A DNA stretch of 64,000 bases from Uloborus plumipes (GCA_038373865.1 JAXGGA010005186.1:16479-80478); one strand, 5' to 3'. Shown: positions 10,611 through 23,148, numbered from the stretch's first letter. A program made the numbers and translations. The notes: generated by a model from the letters alone, not told the origin.

Positions 10611-12795
10611 TCGCTTTCACGCTATTTAATTATCAAAACAGCTGAAAACTTTCAATGATTTGAAATTTTTAACTGTTGCCAATTTCTTTTTACTAACAAA
10701 TAAAATGTTAGCAATTAATCTAAACAAGGCTTTTGCAATGATTTCCGATTTCGCTCATTGATTCTGCATTTGCAGGGTTATTACGATAATTGGGAAGTTG
10801 GAGCTGTCTCCAATTATTCGGGCGAGTACGTATTTTATTTTGTAACCAGAATTCATAAGATAGATATAGAAGAAAGTTTCGTGACGGCCACGACAGCTAG
10901 TTATGTATTTAGTTTATAACAAAGTTTTAGAACGAATAGTACTTTTATTATTTTTTTTTGGAGATTAATTCAGTACTTGTGAAATCAAGGTTTGAGTTTT
11001 CTATGCCATATTTTTTTCCGAATTAAAATATTTCAAGAAGGTAAAATCAAAAACAAAACATGGAACTAAAGTGTCCGGGCGAAATTAATTAAAAGAAATA
11101 AGATAAATAAAATAAAATAGAATAATTTTCTCACTGATCTCTTAGGACAAACAAACATATTAACCGTCAGACACACATGACATTTCATGAGCATACTTTT
11201 ATTATTTTTGTTTACTTTTTATACCCAATAATACTTCATTCATTTTGACAGCTTTGATAACATTTTACGAGAGATTCAAGAAACACTTTCACTTGTTGGT
11301 TATGTAATAAATATGAGCTTTTCAGTTTTAACATCTGCAAGTGCTCCAACCCCTCGAAAAGCTTGTCTCAGAACCGCAAAAGTTCTTCTAATGAAAATAA
11401 TAATAATAATTACATGCATCAGTGAAAATGTTTTTAACAATGTTATGAATTTTGGAAAGCAAAATTAAGCCTAAGATTACACTCACTGTTTGGTCTACTT
11501 TATTGTAAGTTTAGTTGGAAATTCATGCTTTGTATAATTTGTATGAGAGGTGTGAACGGGGAGGGCGGGGTGGGGACACAAGTTATGATACTTGAAATAA
11601 TCTTCGTTATTCTTTCTCCCGTGCTTTCTTGTGGTAATTTCCTAGATTTATTTTTTATGACCATATTGATAAGGCTCTGTGTTGCACTTGAAAAAATTTC
11701 CATCAATAACCTTGTATTAACAGAAATTTACTCGATTACGCGAATTGTTTTTTAACCTAAGGCGCTATCGTTTCTTCCCTTATCCACATGAAATCGGAAA
11801 ATGAAATGAATGTTGGGCGTAGTACATCTGCTACCCCCTCCCCCCTGTTTGTGTATCGTCTTCCGTTAACCGTAATGGTCGAAGTAGCTGGCAACTTATA
11901 AACACGCCCCCAAGCGCATCTCCGTTTTGGATCATTGAACACTCCTCAAAACTATTTCCGGTAGTGATTATAATTATATAGCTATTACACAATTCGCAAA
12001 AAAGGGAGGTTCAAGCCAATTGATCACCACCACTGGAAACGGAGGGGAAAACAAAGAACCTTTGAAAATATGTGTGAGTGGCTTCAAACCAAATTTTTAG
12101 ATAATCACTTCATAGCCTCCCGCACCAATTTACAGCATAAATGCTTCTCATTCAAGTAAAGCATGGCAGATTCAGATATAATAAGAAAAACATTGCTGAA
12201 AATGATGCCCTAGGGATGAATAGAAGAAAACATCTTAAACGGTATTCCTCAAATGAGTACGAAATTCAAAAAGACTATTTGAAGCAACGTAAAAATATAC
12301 ATGCCTCTGCTTTTTGTCAGACGAATGAGGATTAACCAAAAAGCTAATAATTATTTTTGACAAATGTGCTAAGTACACACCCAATCGCGAACGTAATGTT
12401 CCATTAAATAAACTTAAAACATTATTATAGCCTTTTATCCTACCGACGCTATCAAGGAGTTTTAAACGAATAAGGAATAAGACCCTTATCTGAATTTGTT
12501 TATTCTTATTTACCTGATATTAAATGCATTTTTGTTACCTTTTAATTGAAATAAACAAATTGAAATTGAAAATCAAGTGTACAGCAGACAGTTTAAATTT
12601 TATTCATTTGTTAACAGAATCTGAAAAAGAGTTAAAAATCAAAGCAAACGTTAAAAACACAAAACACTTGTTTCGGAATTACAAGAAGCCTGTTTTGCAG
12701 TTCAAAAGATATGAACTTGATAAAAGACACCCGACAAAAGAGAGTTCAAAACAATATTTCTTTAAGGAAGGTATTTGTATATCTATTATTATATA
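10611..12795. other. Intergenic sequence, no gene recognised
   Basis: AT-rich sequence. The longest open frame (93 codons, 12524-12805) is lysine-rich, has no recognisable domain and runs into the adjoining transposon, so it is not annotated as a gene. A slightly GC-richer patch at 11540-11930 has no identifiable feature. Confidence 0.45.
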
Positions 12796-12826
12796 CACAG
12801 TCTAGTCACATTAATGTGACCACCTG

Positions 12827-14560
12827 TCAAAAGTCTGAAAAACCACCTTTCGCAGAGCAGACTGCTGCGAGAGGTGCAGGAAGAGATTTATTTAGGGGCC
12901 TGACGGTGTACACTGGTAGTTTGAGCCATGCCGACTCCAATGTTGTGGCCAGCTGGGCTAGATTACGCGGATGAGGATCCATGGAGCGAATAACCCGATC
13001 GAGATGGTCCTACATATTCTCGATTCTGTTTGAATCAGGAGAGTTTGCTGGCCAGGGAAGAAGGGTAAACTCATTCTGTTGCTCTTCGAATCACACACGT
13101 ACACTGGTAGTTGTATGGCACTTCGCATTGTCCTGCTGGTAGATGCCATCGTCCCGAGGAAAAACATTGCACATACAGGGCCGCCGAGAGGTTTACCTGG
13201 GCCCCGGGGCAAAGTACTGACATGCGCCCCCCCCCCACCCCTTCCAAAAAAATCTTCAGTACTAAGACAACTTACGCTCGGTGCAGAGAAGAAAAATAAC
13301 AGTATTTGTATTTGCTAATTTTTCTTCCAATTTTATATTTTTGTGTGTTTCATATTTTTATAATCTGCTCGTGTGCTGTACTTAAGTATGCTATGATATA
13401 AATGCGTATGAAATAAATCAGAAATACATAGCACAAATTTACAAATAATATTCCTACTTCAATTTACTAATAAATATTAATAATTCTATCACTACCTGAC
13501 AAAATTAATAAATAATACATATTTACATAAATTACACATGTATGTGTTTTAAAATCCTTTGAAAAAAATTGCATTTCTTGACTATTAAAAGCGTTATTCC
13601 TCACTTTGAAAGTTCATTAAAACTTTCCATTGTACACGTACGCCTGGTAAGTACTACAGAAGATAGCCCCCTAAGGCATTGGGCTACAAGCACTCGTTGC
13701 GTTGCTGTGGACATGTAGATGCGAGATGTTTTTGCTTTGCCTACACAAAAATAAAGTTCAGTTAACCAAAAAAAAACTGCCTTTTTTTTAAAACTCATAT
13801 CCCGGGCCCCCTCTTGGGCCGGGCCCCGGGGATTTTGCCCCTGCTGCCCCCCCCTCTCGGCGGCCCTGTGCACATATAGGGGTGGACATGGTCCGCAAAG
13901 ACAGATGCGTACTTGTAGAAATTCATCGTGCCTTCCACAATGATGAGTGAGCCTAGAGAATGTCAGGAAAATATTCCCCAGCCCATAATGCTCCCGTCTC
14001 CAGCTTCGATCGTTCCGGCAATGGTTGATTGTGTTGGGTTTCAGAGGTTTCACGCCTTATGCACCAACGTGCATCTGCCCGATGGAGCATAAAACGTGAT
14101 TCATCAGTAAATGCTACCTGTTGTCACTCAACAAACGTCCAGCTGCGGTACTGGCGTGCAAATTCCAGGTTTCGTCGTCGATGGACAGTAGTCAGCATAG
14201 CTGCATGAACCAGTCTTGTACTTCGGGAGACCAGACGCAGCAACGTCCACTAAATAGTAGTTTGGTAGATGATGTTGGTAGATCCTTGGTTCATCTGGGA
14301 GGTCAGTTGCTCAACGGTAGCCCGTCTATCAACCCGAACGCATCTCCGCAGCCGTCGTTCGCCTCTGTCATCTATGGCTCCTGGTGCACCACATTTTCCA
14401 CGTCGCTAATTTTTGACAGTCCCATTTTGCCATGCACAGTACACTTTTACCACGATGGCAAGCAAACAGCTCAAAAACTCAGCCATTTTGGAAATGCTTC
14501 AACCCTTGGACCGAAAGCCAATGCTTATGCCCTTCTGGACGTCGGATAAATCGCCCTGTT
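12827..14560 (-). pseudogene. Tc1-like DDE transposase relic (D36E), interrupted
   Basis: On the minus strand, conceptual translation shows a TDESRFMLHRAD block (first catalytic D, from about 14100 downwards). After the hAT insertion it resumes with QQDNAKCHTTTS (second D) and a SPDSNRIEN block (catalytic E). Counting residues gives 36 between the second D and the E. Two in-frame stops in this part replace expected arginine (CGA to TGA) and tryptophan codons. Further stops and frameshifts occur toward the N terminus near 14450-14560. The protein would have been a cut-and-paste transposase with N-terminal HTH domains, and it cannot be functional now. Open frames on the + strand at 14121-14730 are antisense shadows. 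Confidence 0.85.
13176..13868. mobile_element. 693-bp hAT-like insertion nested in the Tc1 relic
   Basis: The perfect 16-bp terminal inverted repeat CAGGGCCGCCGAGAGG is flanked by the exact 8-bp duplication TGCACATA (13168-13175 and 13869-13876). An 8-bp duplication with CAGGG ends indicates hAT. Both subterminal zones are GC-rich with poly-C runs, and the interior is AT-rich. There is no transposase, so it moved with help from elsewhere. It is younger than the Tc1 element it splits. Confidence 0.92.
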
Positions 14561-14716
14561 TTTGTATTACGCCAATGATAGAAATGGTTTCCAAAGCCCT
14601 CACACACCCTTCGTACACCCCCAACTGCATTGTGCTACCAAGTGCTTTTTTGATTGGTAATTTGATGTCGAAGTCGAAAGTACGTGGTGGTCACATTAAT
14701 GTGACTGGACTGTGTA

Positions 14717-14860
14717 TATTTCTAGATTAAGTATATAGATAGTCTTTATATCTATCTAGATTTCTTGTATATATTTCTAGGTATATATATTTCTAGATTA
14801 AGTATATAGATATCCTTTATATATATCTAGATTTCTTATATATATTTCTAGATTAAGCTT
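14717..14860. repeat. ATATCTAGATT(A/T) simple repeats beside the Tc1 end
   Basis: Several degenerate copies of TATATTTCTAGATTAAGTAT occur directly after the transposon end. The sequence is low-complexity and no function is seen. Confidence 0.6.
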
Positions 14861-15939
14861 CAAAGTACAAAAAACATTTTAAGTACGAGGACAAGAAAAT
14901 TTTCATGCTTCAGATGTATGAATGCGTAATGACTTGGGGGAAAGAAATGCTGATTGAATAATTTGATTAGTTAACATGATTAAACTGTTAACACCTCGAA
15001 GACAAAAGGTCCTACGCAGAGTTGTATGGTGAAATACTACTGGAGTTAAATTGCACTCTACCTCTTACAACATTTATTGCAGTGGATGCACTAAAAAAAA
15101 AAAAAATCCTTCCTTTTTGCTGAAAATTTCTTTTTGCAATATACTTAAACCAATGATTTTGTTCAGGATTTGCAGCACAAAAGCCAAGTACTCTTTGTCA
15201 TAATTTTTTCAGCAATTTAAATTCAATACTGACAACTGACCAATAAGGTGCCCGTTTTTTTTATAATTTGACCACTCTCTATTTATAAAAAAGAGAAAAT
15301 TATTCTAGAGAACTTTAATGTTTGAATTAAGTTTAAATTTGAAAGTTAGAAAAAAATGTATTTTAATCAATTTTGCATGTGATAGAACTTGTATTGTTAA
15401 TGTCGGTAGATAAAGAGTGAATTTTTTCTCCACAGTCGGATAAAAAGAATATTTCACCCGAAATTTTGCAGTTTAAAAACCTACTGAAAATTCATTTCTG
15501 AATAAATAAATGTGCTTGAGGTTCAAAACATCTGCTACACTATAGAGTTCGTGATGATGTTAAACTAATTACGATGAGTTCATTCATTGTTGAGGTACAT
15601 TAGAAGCAAAGCAACATAGGTGCAAAATTCACTTTTTCAGAAATTGAGATTAAAGTTTTGGAAAAAGGGAGTTTCATCTCAAAGCACTTCAAAAAAATCC
15701 TTGTAACTGGATAAATATTTAGAATATCAACAAGATCTCAGTATCGTTTGAAAGCCAAAGCAATTTGAAGCAAAAATTCAATTCTCAATACTTTGGTCAA
15801 TTCTCGCGATTTTTAGCATATGCGGACTGTGTGCATACTTTTTAAGCTCCAAAGAATCAAAACAATAAGTAAAAGTATGCTTATATTAGATGCCATATGC
15901 TTCTGACGGCAAGTCTGTTAGTTTGTCTTTTCTTATTAT
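14861..15939. other. AT-rich intergenic sequence
   Basis: No feature recognised beyond short homopolymers. Confidence 0.5.
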
Positions 15940-17186
15940 TACCGTAAAATGGGGTGAATCGGAACACTTTTCAGCTTTGATTGTAAAAAAAGTAGTTAAA
16001 AGATTTTTTTTAATTTGATTTTTTTGGGTAAAAACTTCGGTCTTGCTTTGCTTTTGATATTCCAAGAAAAGCAAAACATTTTTAACAGTTATAATTTATA
16101 TATGTAGGAATTTAGGGGTGTTCCGAATCACCCCGCTGATAGGGGTCAATCGAAACACATGCTAAAGTTTTTATTTTTTTCAATTTAACCTGTAATAGGT
16201 CTCACAAACATGAGTAAGATTGATGGGGGAGAATAAGAACAGATAGTTACTGTCAAATAAAAGTTTATTTTCTATGCCAGTAAACGTTCATGATTTGTCA
16301 AAATTCAAAATAATTTTGAACTTATGAAAAATTAAAATTAATTTTAAGAAATGCTTTTGAATTGAAATACAAAGATTTAACATAAATTAAAATCTCTCAT
16401 GTCGTCCACAGATATGTACTTGTCCTTAAAACTAGCAGTTGTAGCTTAAGTTTTTTCATAACATATTCTGGGATGAATGCTGCCTTTTTTTTAGTTTCTT
16501 GAAATCTCTGGGTTTTGGGGATTGTCCTGTAAGATTTTTCCACTTATTTATCACTGTCAGTGTGTTGGACTTGTGCTACATAAAGTCTGTATGGCTTTCC
16601 TCCTTGTATTTTATGTAAAAAGAAGTCTCCAGGAGCAAACATCTTTTTAAATCTCCAACTTTCTGTCATTCTAAGATTTAGTTGCTCACTAGAAGGGATA
16701 AACTATAATAAATCCTTATCCTTGTCTTGACTAGAAGAATTGGGGTTAGAATCTTGATTTTTTATCCAGTTTCCTTTAAATAAGTTTGAATTGGAACAAC
16801 AGAACAAAGTGTTCCAATTCACCGCCGCAAATCCTTATCCTATGGCATAATGAAGATTTTTTTTATTTTTATGCCACAATTAAAATATGTTGTCTTTTCT
16901 AATGTGGTACTCTGTTGCTCAGATATATGCATAATTAAAAAATACTCTTCTTAGATTTGAAATATAAAGGGGTTTGTAGTTACATACGCAGTTTTGCACA
17001 CCATGAAAACTTGATATTTTTTAGCGGCCTTGCACAGAAGCCAATAGTGTTGCTAGAATGACAAAAATATTGTTTTCCTATTATACTACTTTTTAAAAAA
17101 AAATTAACTGCCAAAAACGGTATATTTATGAAGAGTTTTTTTGTATGATCAGGAAGTTTTGTTCCTATACACCCCATCTTACGGTA
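15940..17186. mobile_element. About 1.25-kb element with TACCGTAA(A/G)ATGGGGTG ends
   Basis: Inverted 17-bp ends occur at 15940-15956 and 17170-17186 with one mismatch. The outer TA on each side can be read as a TA target duplication, which would fit a Tc1/mariner-type non-autonomous element. Variants of GGTGAATCGGAACAC recur inside (about 15952, 16116, 16145 and 16807, in both orientations), like repeated protein-binding sites. There is no coding capacity. Superfamily assignment is tentative. Confidence 0.6.
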
Positions 17187-17399
17187 TGGAAAAAAATTAT
17201 TATACTCTACAAAACTTTTTTTTTTTTATTATCTTGCCCGACACTTCAGTTCCACGTTTTCTTTTTGATTTAAGTACCTCTTTTTTAACTTTAAGTAGTT
17301 GGGAAAAATAACATTAGGTTGTCAGGAAAAATACAATCATTCATAACTTGCTGTCAAGTAAAATCTCAACTTAGAAACCAAAACTGTAATTCCTTAACT

Positions 17400-17640
17400 G
17401 CACTGGCAGCGGTTTGGCGCTAGGGCTTGGCAAAGGCTGACCACGTGCCCGGGGTCAAAATGCCTCGCCCAGAAGATGTTTTTCTTCTACATACCCGACA
17501 ACAGCACTTATCGGGTCTCTGTGAGCCACCCAAACGAGGTATATTTAACCATAATGAAAAGGTTGGTTGCAAAAACGGGCGGAGCTCGTATTTTCTGTGC
17601 AGTTTAGTTTAAGTGACATAAACACAACTTCACCCTCCCC
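17400..17640. promoter_or_regulatory. GC-richer island, candidate conserved non-coding element
   Basis: This unique, GC-balanced segment contrasts with AT-rich flanks and contains CACGTG and AACCATAATG words. A 61-codon open frame (17427-17612) has no recognisable domain. A short exon cannot be excluded. Confidence 0.22.
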
Positions 17641-18899
17641 TATTTGCCGTTTTCCGAAAAGTTTTCTCTAAAAAACGACCGGCTTCAAGAGTTCCAGAGA
17701 CTAGAATTAAGTGAACTCCATTACACAACTGAACTGTGTCCATTATCTATTTACCAATGTTTCTCTGCAGTGTTTTGTCCTTGAAGGTGAAAAAGCAGTT
17801 ATTATAGGAACCGCATTCATATGTTATATTGCTGTCAAATGAACGAGTCTTTAAAAAAGAAAAACAAAAGAAGGGGAGGGGATTGCTTTAACTCAAAACA
17901 TTTTTCTTTCTCAGGTTAGAGTTTCTTCAGTACTTTTCTCTGAAGAAAAATAGCAAGTAATTTTTAGCGAGCAATTTTAATTTATCAATTAATCTAAACA
18001 TTATCCTTAATCTACACATACTGTAAGACAAGATTGCAGTTATCTTGTGCACTAAAAACTTAACAACTTTTGTTGGCTATTACTTTAGGTTTCACTTTGG
18101 TTAAAAACTACTTTAATGAACACTGTACTTGTGATGCAGCCTGTAAGAACATTAATTGCTATTATTATTCCTGATTTTTTTTCCTTTATGCAACCTAAAC
18201 ATTATAATTTGAGTATGAACTTCATAGGAGTACTGACTGTAGTAGAGCTAAATTCAGGACATCGCTATTTAATGGGCATTATATTGCTTGGTCTTTCAGC
18301 AAATAAACATAGTAAAAATCTCAACGAAAGGAAAATAAACTTGTAAAAATGAACATAAATGTGAGTTTTGCATTACCATTACGTTAAAAAAAGTTGATCT
18401 TTCCTCTTATAGGACATTAAAATTCTTAAAAGTTTTTGTAGTTAATGTTAAGTTTTTTTTTTTTTTTTTGAGATGTTGGTGACTGTTGTTTCTTTGTATT
18501 TTATCTTTTTTTGGGGGGAAATATATGACTGTTAAAACAGGGCTGGTTAATGTTTTTTATTTAAATGTAGTTTGACTCTCCTACTTCTGTTTGTGCCTAT
18601 CTATCCCCTCCTTGTTGTAAGATCAGCTTCCAAAACCTTAAAAAATCCTGAATTGACATCAATGCTAGGATTTCTGGAGGTTATTTTTTAAGTAACCGCC
18701 TCAGGCAAGAAATATTTAGCAAATAAGTACCAGAAAAGGTACTATTTCCTCTCCTTAGTAGCTTCTAATACTTCGAAAAGAAAGACATGAATGAGAGAAA
18801 CGAGAAGTGCAAAAATTCCTTGACTGAACTTCTCCTAAGAGAAACCACCGTGTTTCGATTAATGTTAATACCATCAGAAGATCCGAAATGGTTTTCGCA
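17641..18899. other. AT-rich intergenic sequence
   Basis: Unique sequence with T-rich runs near 18455-18515. No gene recognised. The 76-codon frame at 18116-18346 lacks any identifiable feature. Confidence 0.45.
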
Positions 18900-20180
18900 A
18901 ACAGGTTCTGGTTTAAACGAACCCGCGGGTGAAGAAGTCTCACTGGGGAGATTACTTATTCCCATCTCTAAGAGAAGAGCAAGAAGCCGAGAAATCATCT
19001 TCAAACAAAATTTCCTGTAATCATTATTTCTTCCCCACCCTTATCTCATTTCACTTCCTTCCTTTTCCGACTTGGCGGGACGACACACGGACGTCACTAA
19101 AACACTTCTTGTGAAGAAAACGGACTAAAACATCTCATTTCCTCGGTACTCAAGAGAGAGAGGAAAAAGCGGGGAGGAAAAAAGCCGCTCACCTTTTCTC
19201 AGCCCGTAATCAGTGTCGCACGAGACACGCGAGGTGCCACCTGAATTAGATTAGGAGACGAGGCGCGTGCCCGAAAGACGTTCCACTCGGTCCCTTCCTA
19301 ATGACGCGGACGGGGAATAATTTTTGCCGCCCATGATGAAGTTTACCTTCACCTCTGCGTCCCGATCGTTTGTCCCCGGCGAGCGGGATGATTCAATTAA
19401 TATCCTCTTTGCTCTCTCCGGGGCCCTTTTTAAATCAGTGGCGCGCGCGCGAGCGAAGGCCGTTTAATAGATTTGCCATGTCTGTCGCCTCATTTGTTCA
19501 ATTATTCCGGGTCCAATCTCGGCGAGAAGGTCAAGTCTTTTAGCGGCGAAGAAAGCACACAAGGTGCCCTAATCCTCCGGGCCAGTTCGCACTTCGGTCC
19601 TAAACTTCTTTGTGCCATCTCTCGAAATTTAATTACTCCACAAATCACCGAGGGAGAACTCCAAGAAAGAGTATCAAAAGCGGGCAGCCCCTTCTTTTAA
19701 TCTCGTGTTGCCATTCTCGGCGAGATGAATATTTTCTACCCGAAGAGCTTTGTTTAGACGGGAGGAGGGGCGGTTTCCGCGTCTTAATCCGGGATTAAAA
19801 TTTGCCTCCGCGGTGGCAATGCCGTAATGCGGATAGCAGAACATAAAATCGCGCGAGTTTTGCTGCTGCATCTTTCAATCCGTGAATTTATGAATCCTTC
19901 CTGACACGGGAACATTAAGCCGATTGCTGTTAGATTCGAGTTCGCAGTCTTAGTCCCCCCCCCCTTTCGCCGGCATCAAGAAAAAGGGAAAAATGACTGT
20001 GCACGCAAAGTGCTTTTCCGCAGCCTCCTGTAATTATAAACCATCAATCTCGGGGAGGCGCGGTGCTGTTTCAGCCCTCGTACCAACAATACAGGGGATT
20101 CGCTTTCTTCGGGCTCTCACAAGATTCCATTACTTTCCTCGGTCGGTTTTATGCACGAACACACATAAACAGGCTTAATA
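18900..20180. promoter_or_regulatory. Largest GC/CpG-rich island; candidate enhancer or CpG-island cluster
   Basis: About 1.3 kb that is clearly GC- and CpG-richer than its surroundings, including a GCGCGCGCGCGAGCG run near 19441-19455. It is non-repetitive within the window. It contains many ATTA/TAAT words in GC-rich context, including the inverted pair TAATCCGGGATTA at about 19784-19796. TAATCC is the preferred core of K50 homeodomains (Otx/Bicoid/Pitx/Goosecoid class). Short open frames here do not resemble known proteins. A promoter or first exon of an unseen gene is an alternative. Confidence 0.4.
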
Positions 20181-20851
20181 CCATGCTGTTAGTAAGTACT
20201 CCGCTATTGCTAATGATAATGTGATTAGTCGTCTTACCACAAAATACGAAATAATTCATTTATTTTATCTAGTTACTGTTTAATTGTGCTCGGGTCTTTT
20301 GGTAAATGTCTCTAAAGAAAGTGAGGACTAGTATTTATAAAAATTCTCATTCTGTGAAAGTGAAAGAAGAAATGGCGAACTTAAATTAAATAAGCGTTAG
20401 AGCTTTAATTTAGTGTAGCTAAGGTAATAATTAAAGTCTTGTTTTTTTAAAAACCAAAGTGAATAGTTTTCGAAATGTTATCATTCTTCATATTTCTACC
20501 TTTTTTTCTATTGAAAATAGCGGCAAAAATAACATTTAATCAATAATAAGTAAACAACTTCATATGAATAAAGATGAATTTGTAAACTTACTACATGAGG
20601 AAATTTTTGTGCCTATTATGACCCTTTTTTATACACAAACGGCCTTGATTCTGTCAACTTTACCAGAAAAGAATCTCAAAGTAGCAAAGTCACAATAGAT
20701 ATTTTCTCACTTTATTTTAATGTTATTTTTACTTGAATTTTTATAAATGTAAAAATAAGAAGAGACGAAACAACGAAAAAAAAAAAAGCATGTATGTGCC
20801 TTTGTGGGCTTTTGTAATTGGGTATATTTGTATATTCCTTATACCAGGTTT
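20181..20851. other. AT-rich intergenic sequence
   Basis: No feature recognised. Confidence 0.5.
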
Positions 20852-21436
20852 ATTCATCCGTTGCATTTTTAGGACTCTTTGAGCTTCCCATTTTATTACA
20901 CAAAAAGCAGAAGAAATAACAAGGATATTAAAGCTTTGTAATACACAAAATGTACAAAATTTGTTTTTGCCTCATGATTTTGTCGCAATGCAAACATTTG
21001 AATAAGATAATAAAACATGAGGTACCTAATGTTTTTTATATTTTTTTGAAATTCAGAAATATATTCAATGTATATTAAACAAAAGCAACGACTGAGATAT
21101 TTATTCATATTAATTTGTAAAAGTAAAACTACCTTTAAGAATATTCATCCGTTACATTTTTAGAACTCTTTGAGCTTCCCATTTTATTACACAAAAAGCA
21201 GAAGAAATAATAAGGATATTAAAGCTTTGTAATACACAAAATGTACAAAATTTGTTTTTTGCCTCATAATTTTGTCACAATGCAAACATTTGAATAGGAT
21301 AATGAAACATGAGGTACCTTATGTTTTTTTTTTTTTTTTTGACATTCAGAAATATATTCAATGTATATTAAACAAAAGCAACAACTGAGATATTTATTCA
21401 TATTAATTTGTAAAAGTAAAACTACCTTTAAGAATT
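20852..21436. repeat. Tandem duplication of a 291-bp unit
   Basis: Two head-to-tail copies (20852-21142 and 21143-21436) start ATTCATCCGTT(G/A)CATTTTTAG and end CTACCTTTAAGAAT. They differ by scattered substitutions and small homopolymer changes. The 70-codon frame on the minus strand lies inside copy 1 and is not conserved as an open frame in copy 2. Confidence 0.92.
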
Positions 21437-21631
21437 TGATCTTTCAAAAAAAAAAATTCAATTTTACTAAAGCTTTGGCAAATAGTGATCCCTTTCGGAG
21501 CTCTTGTCAAAGTGAAAGGAAGCCCTAGAGTTCCGTGAAATCCAGATTGAAGACCATATACAAATTCATAGTATAAATCAGATCTCCATCAAATTTCTTA
21601 CGGAAGTACTTTGATGCTCAGGAACTTCCAT

Positions 21632-21632
<1 letters not shown>

Positions 21633-21663
<31 letters not shown>
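21633..21663. repeat. Poly(T) tract
   Basis: An uninterrupted T run of about 31 bases. No retroelement body was recognised next to it. Confidence 0.85.
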
Positions 21664-21665
<2 letters not shown>

Positions 21666-21832
21666 GAAGTTCGTTCCGAATCGTAAGGTATCTAAATTTA
21701 AATTTAGAGTTTTAAAATTGCTGTTTTCTGCATAAACGAATGTACGTATGCTTTTGAATTTATCTTTTTGTGCAAGAGCAACAAGCTATTTTGGCAGCTT
21801 CAATGAGATGACATCTGCCTCCATCTCAGTTA

Positions 21833-21975
21833 GGGCCCTGCTCCACATTGACGTAAAGCAGAAAAATAAATCAGAAACGTAAAATGGATTCAATAGTGTT
21901 CCTATGGAAAGTACCCGGATTTTCGGTTTCTGCCTTCGGTTTCGGTCGCGTTTTCTGCTGATGTGGAGCAGGGCC
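21833..21975. mobile_element. 143-bp palindromic miniature element, copy 2
   Basis: This is the second copy of the element at 1752-1896, in the same orientation, with ends GGGCCCTGCTCCACA and its inverse. The central part is nearly identical to copy 1. Open frames overlapping both copies encode similar chance peptides. Confidence 0.75.
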
Positions 21976-23148
21976 ATACTGTCGATTTTAGACTGATGAG
22001 TTAATAATTGCGAAACTGAAGTTTCTGGATGTTATAAAAGAGCTGTCGGTACGTTGCATGAAGTGATTAAATGTTGATATACTTCACGTTTGAGGCAAAA
22101 CATTTACTGAAAATATATTTCATAATTTATCTATCAAATAAATGAAAATACGTTTATCTTTGCAACGTATTTAGATGTAACTTCTTTTTTTTTTTCCTTT
22201 CATTTTCTGTTTTTATTCATTTACTTATTATTTATTTATTTATTTGCTCTCATTTGAAAAGGATTGAATTAAAACATTTTTTTAAACGGAAAAAGTGTTT
22301 TCAAGCTTTATATATTATGCTTAAAATTAAAGGCTTTTTATGATTCTGAAAAAATGTCTTTATATTGATTTATAATACTTTGAATCTGTTCAATTTTACG
22401 ATAAAAATATTGACGGTTATACACTACTGAAATATTATATCCAGCATATGAAGAGTGAATTAGATATCATTTACAGAATATGCATTAATTTTTATTTTTA
22501 TTAAAAATAAGTTTTTCATTTTGATATTAAGTGTTTTAAAGATTTAAGATTCATAGAGTTGAACTAATTAACAATTTAAGTAAAATGAGAGAGAGAGAGA
22601 GAAGGCGAGCTAAGGTTTCAATATTTTTTCGATACTCTGAAAATTAGACTCGTTTAGCTCTTGACAAATTACTTGCTTGAAATAAGACTGAAGCAATAAG
22701 ATGGTTAGAATATTGTGTGAAATAAAACGGGGTTGAAAATGGTTTGATTTTTGAGAAACCGATTGCTTAAAGCCAAAAAAAAAAAAAAGTAATTGGTTCT
22801 TATTCCCTTTTATTGATTTAAATGTTAATACTTTTGTCTGTTCACGAATAAAAAGAAAAGTAATCTTTTACGGATGAAATAATCAAGTTCTCTGCCATTA
22901 CTTTACTACTACTGAACATTTGTTTGTGCTTATAAATGCCATTAAAAAAGACATTGCATAAAATATTTTTAAATTAATTTTTCTTTTTGATTAATCATTT
23001 TCGTACTGACCACCTTCATTGTATTCAGTTTTATACGTCATTTTTCTTGCATTGAGGCGCATAAGCTTTGAAATACCATTTGAATGTCACAAAATTTTGA
23101 TTAAATATTTTGATAATTTAAACTAACTGAAAAATGCTATCTGATAAA
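21976..23148. other. AT-rich intergenic sequence
   Basis: No gene recognised. A short (GA)n run lies near 22586-22602. Confidence 0.5.

Larger units (their letters stand above)
12796..14714 (-). mobile_element. Degenerate Tc1/mariner element (D36E type) carrying a nested hAT
   Basis: Inverted termini CACAGTC(C/T)AGTCACATTA, each containing the palindrome TCACATTAATGTGA, are bounded by TA dinucleotides (12794-12795 and 14715-14716). The total length is 1919 bp. Subtracting the nested 693-bp element and its 8-bp duplication leaves 1218 bp, matching the other D36E copies in the window. The transposase lies on the minus strand and is inactivated. The TA target, ends and size establish a Tc1/mariner element. 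Confidence 0.9.

Noticed and set aside
13601..14053. 150-codon minus-strand frame
   Set aside because: It runs across the right end of the hAT insertion into the Tc1 relic in a mixed frame, so it is not a real protein.
14121..14730. 142- and 105-codon + strand frames
   Set aside because: They are antisense to the degenerate Tc1 transposase on the minus strand.
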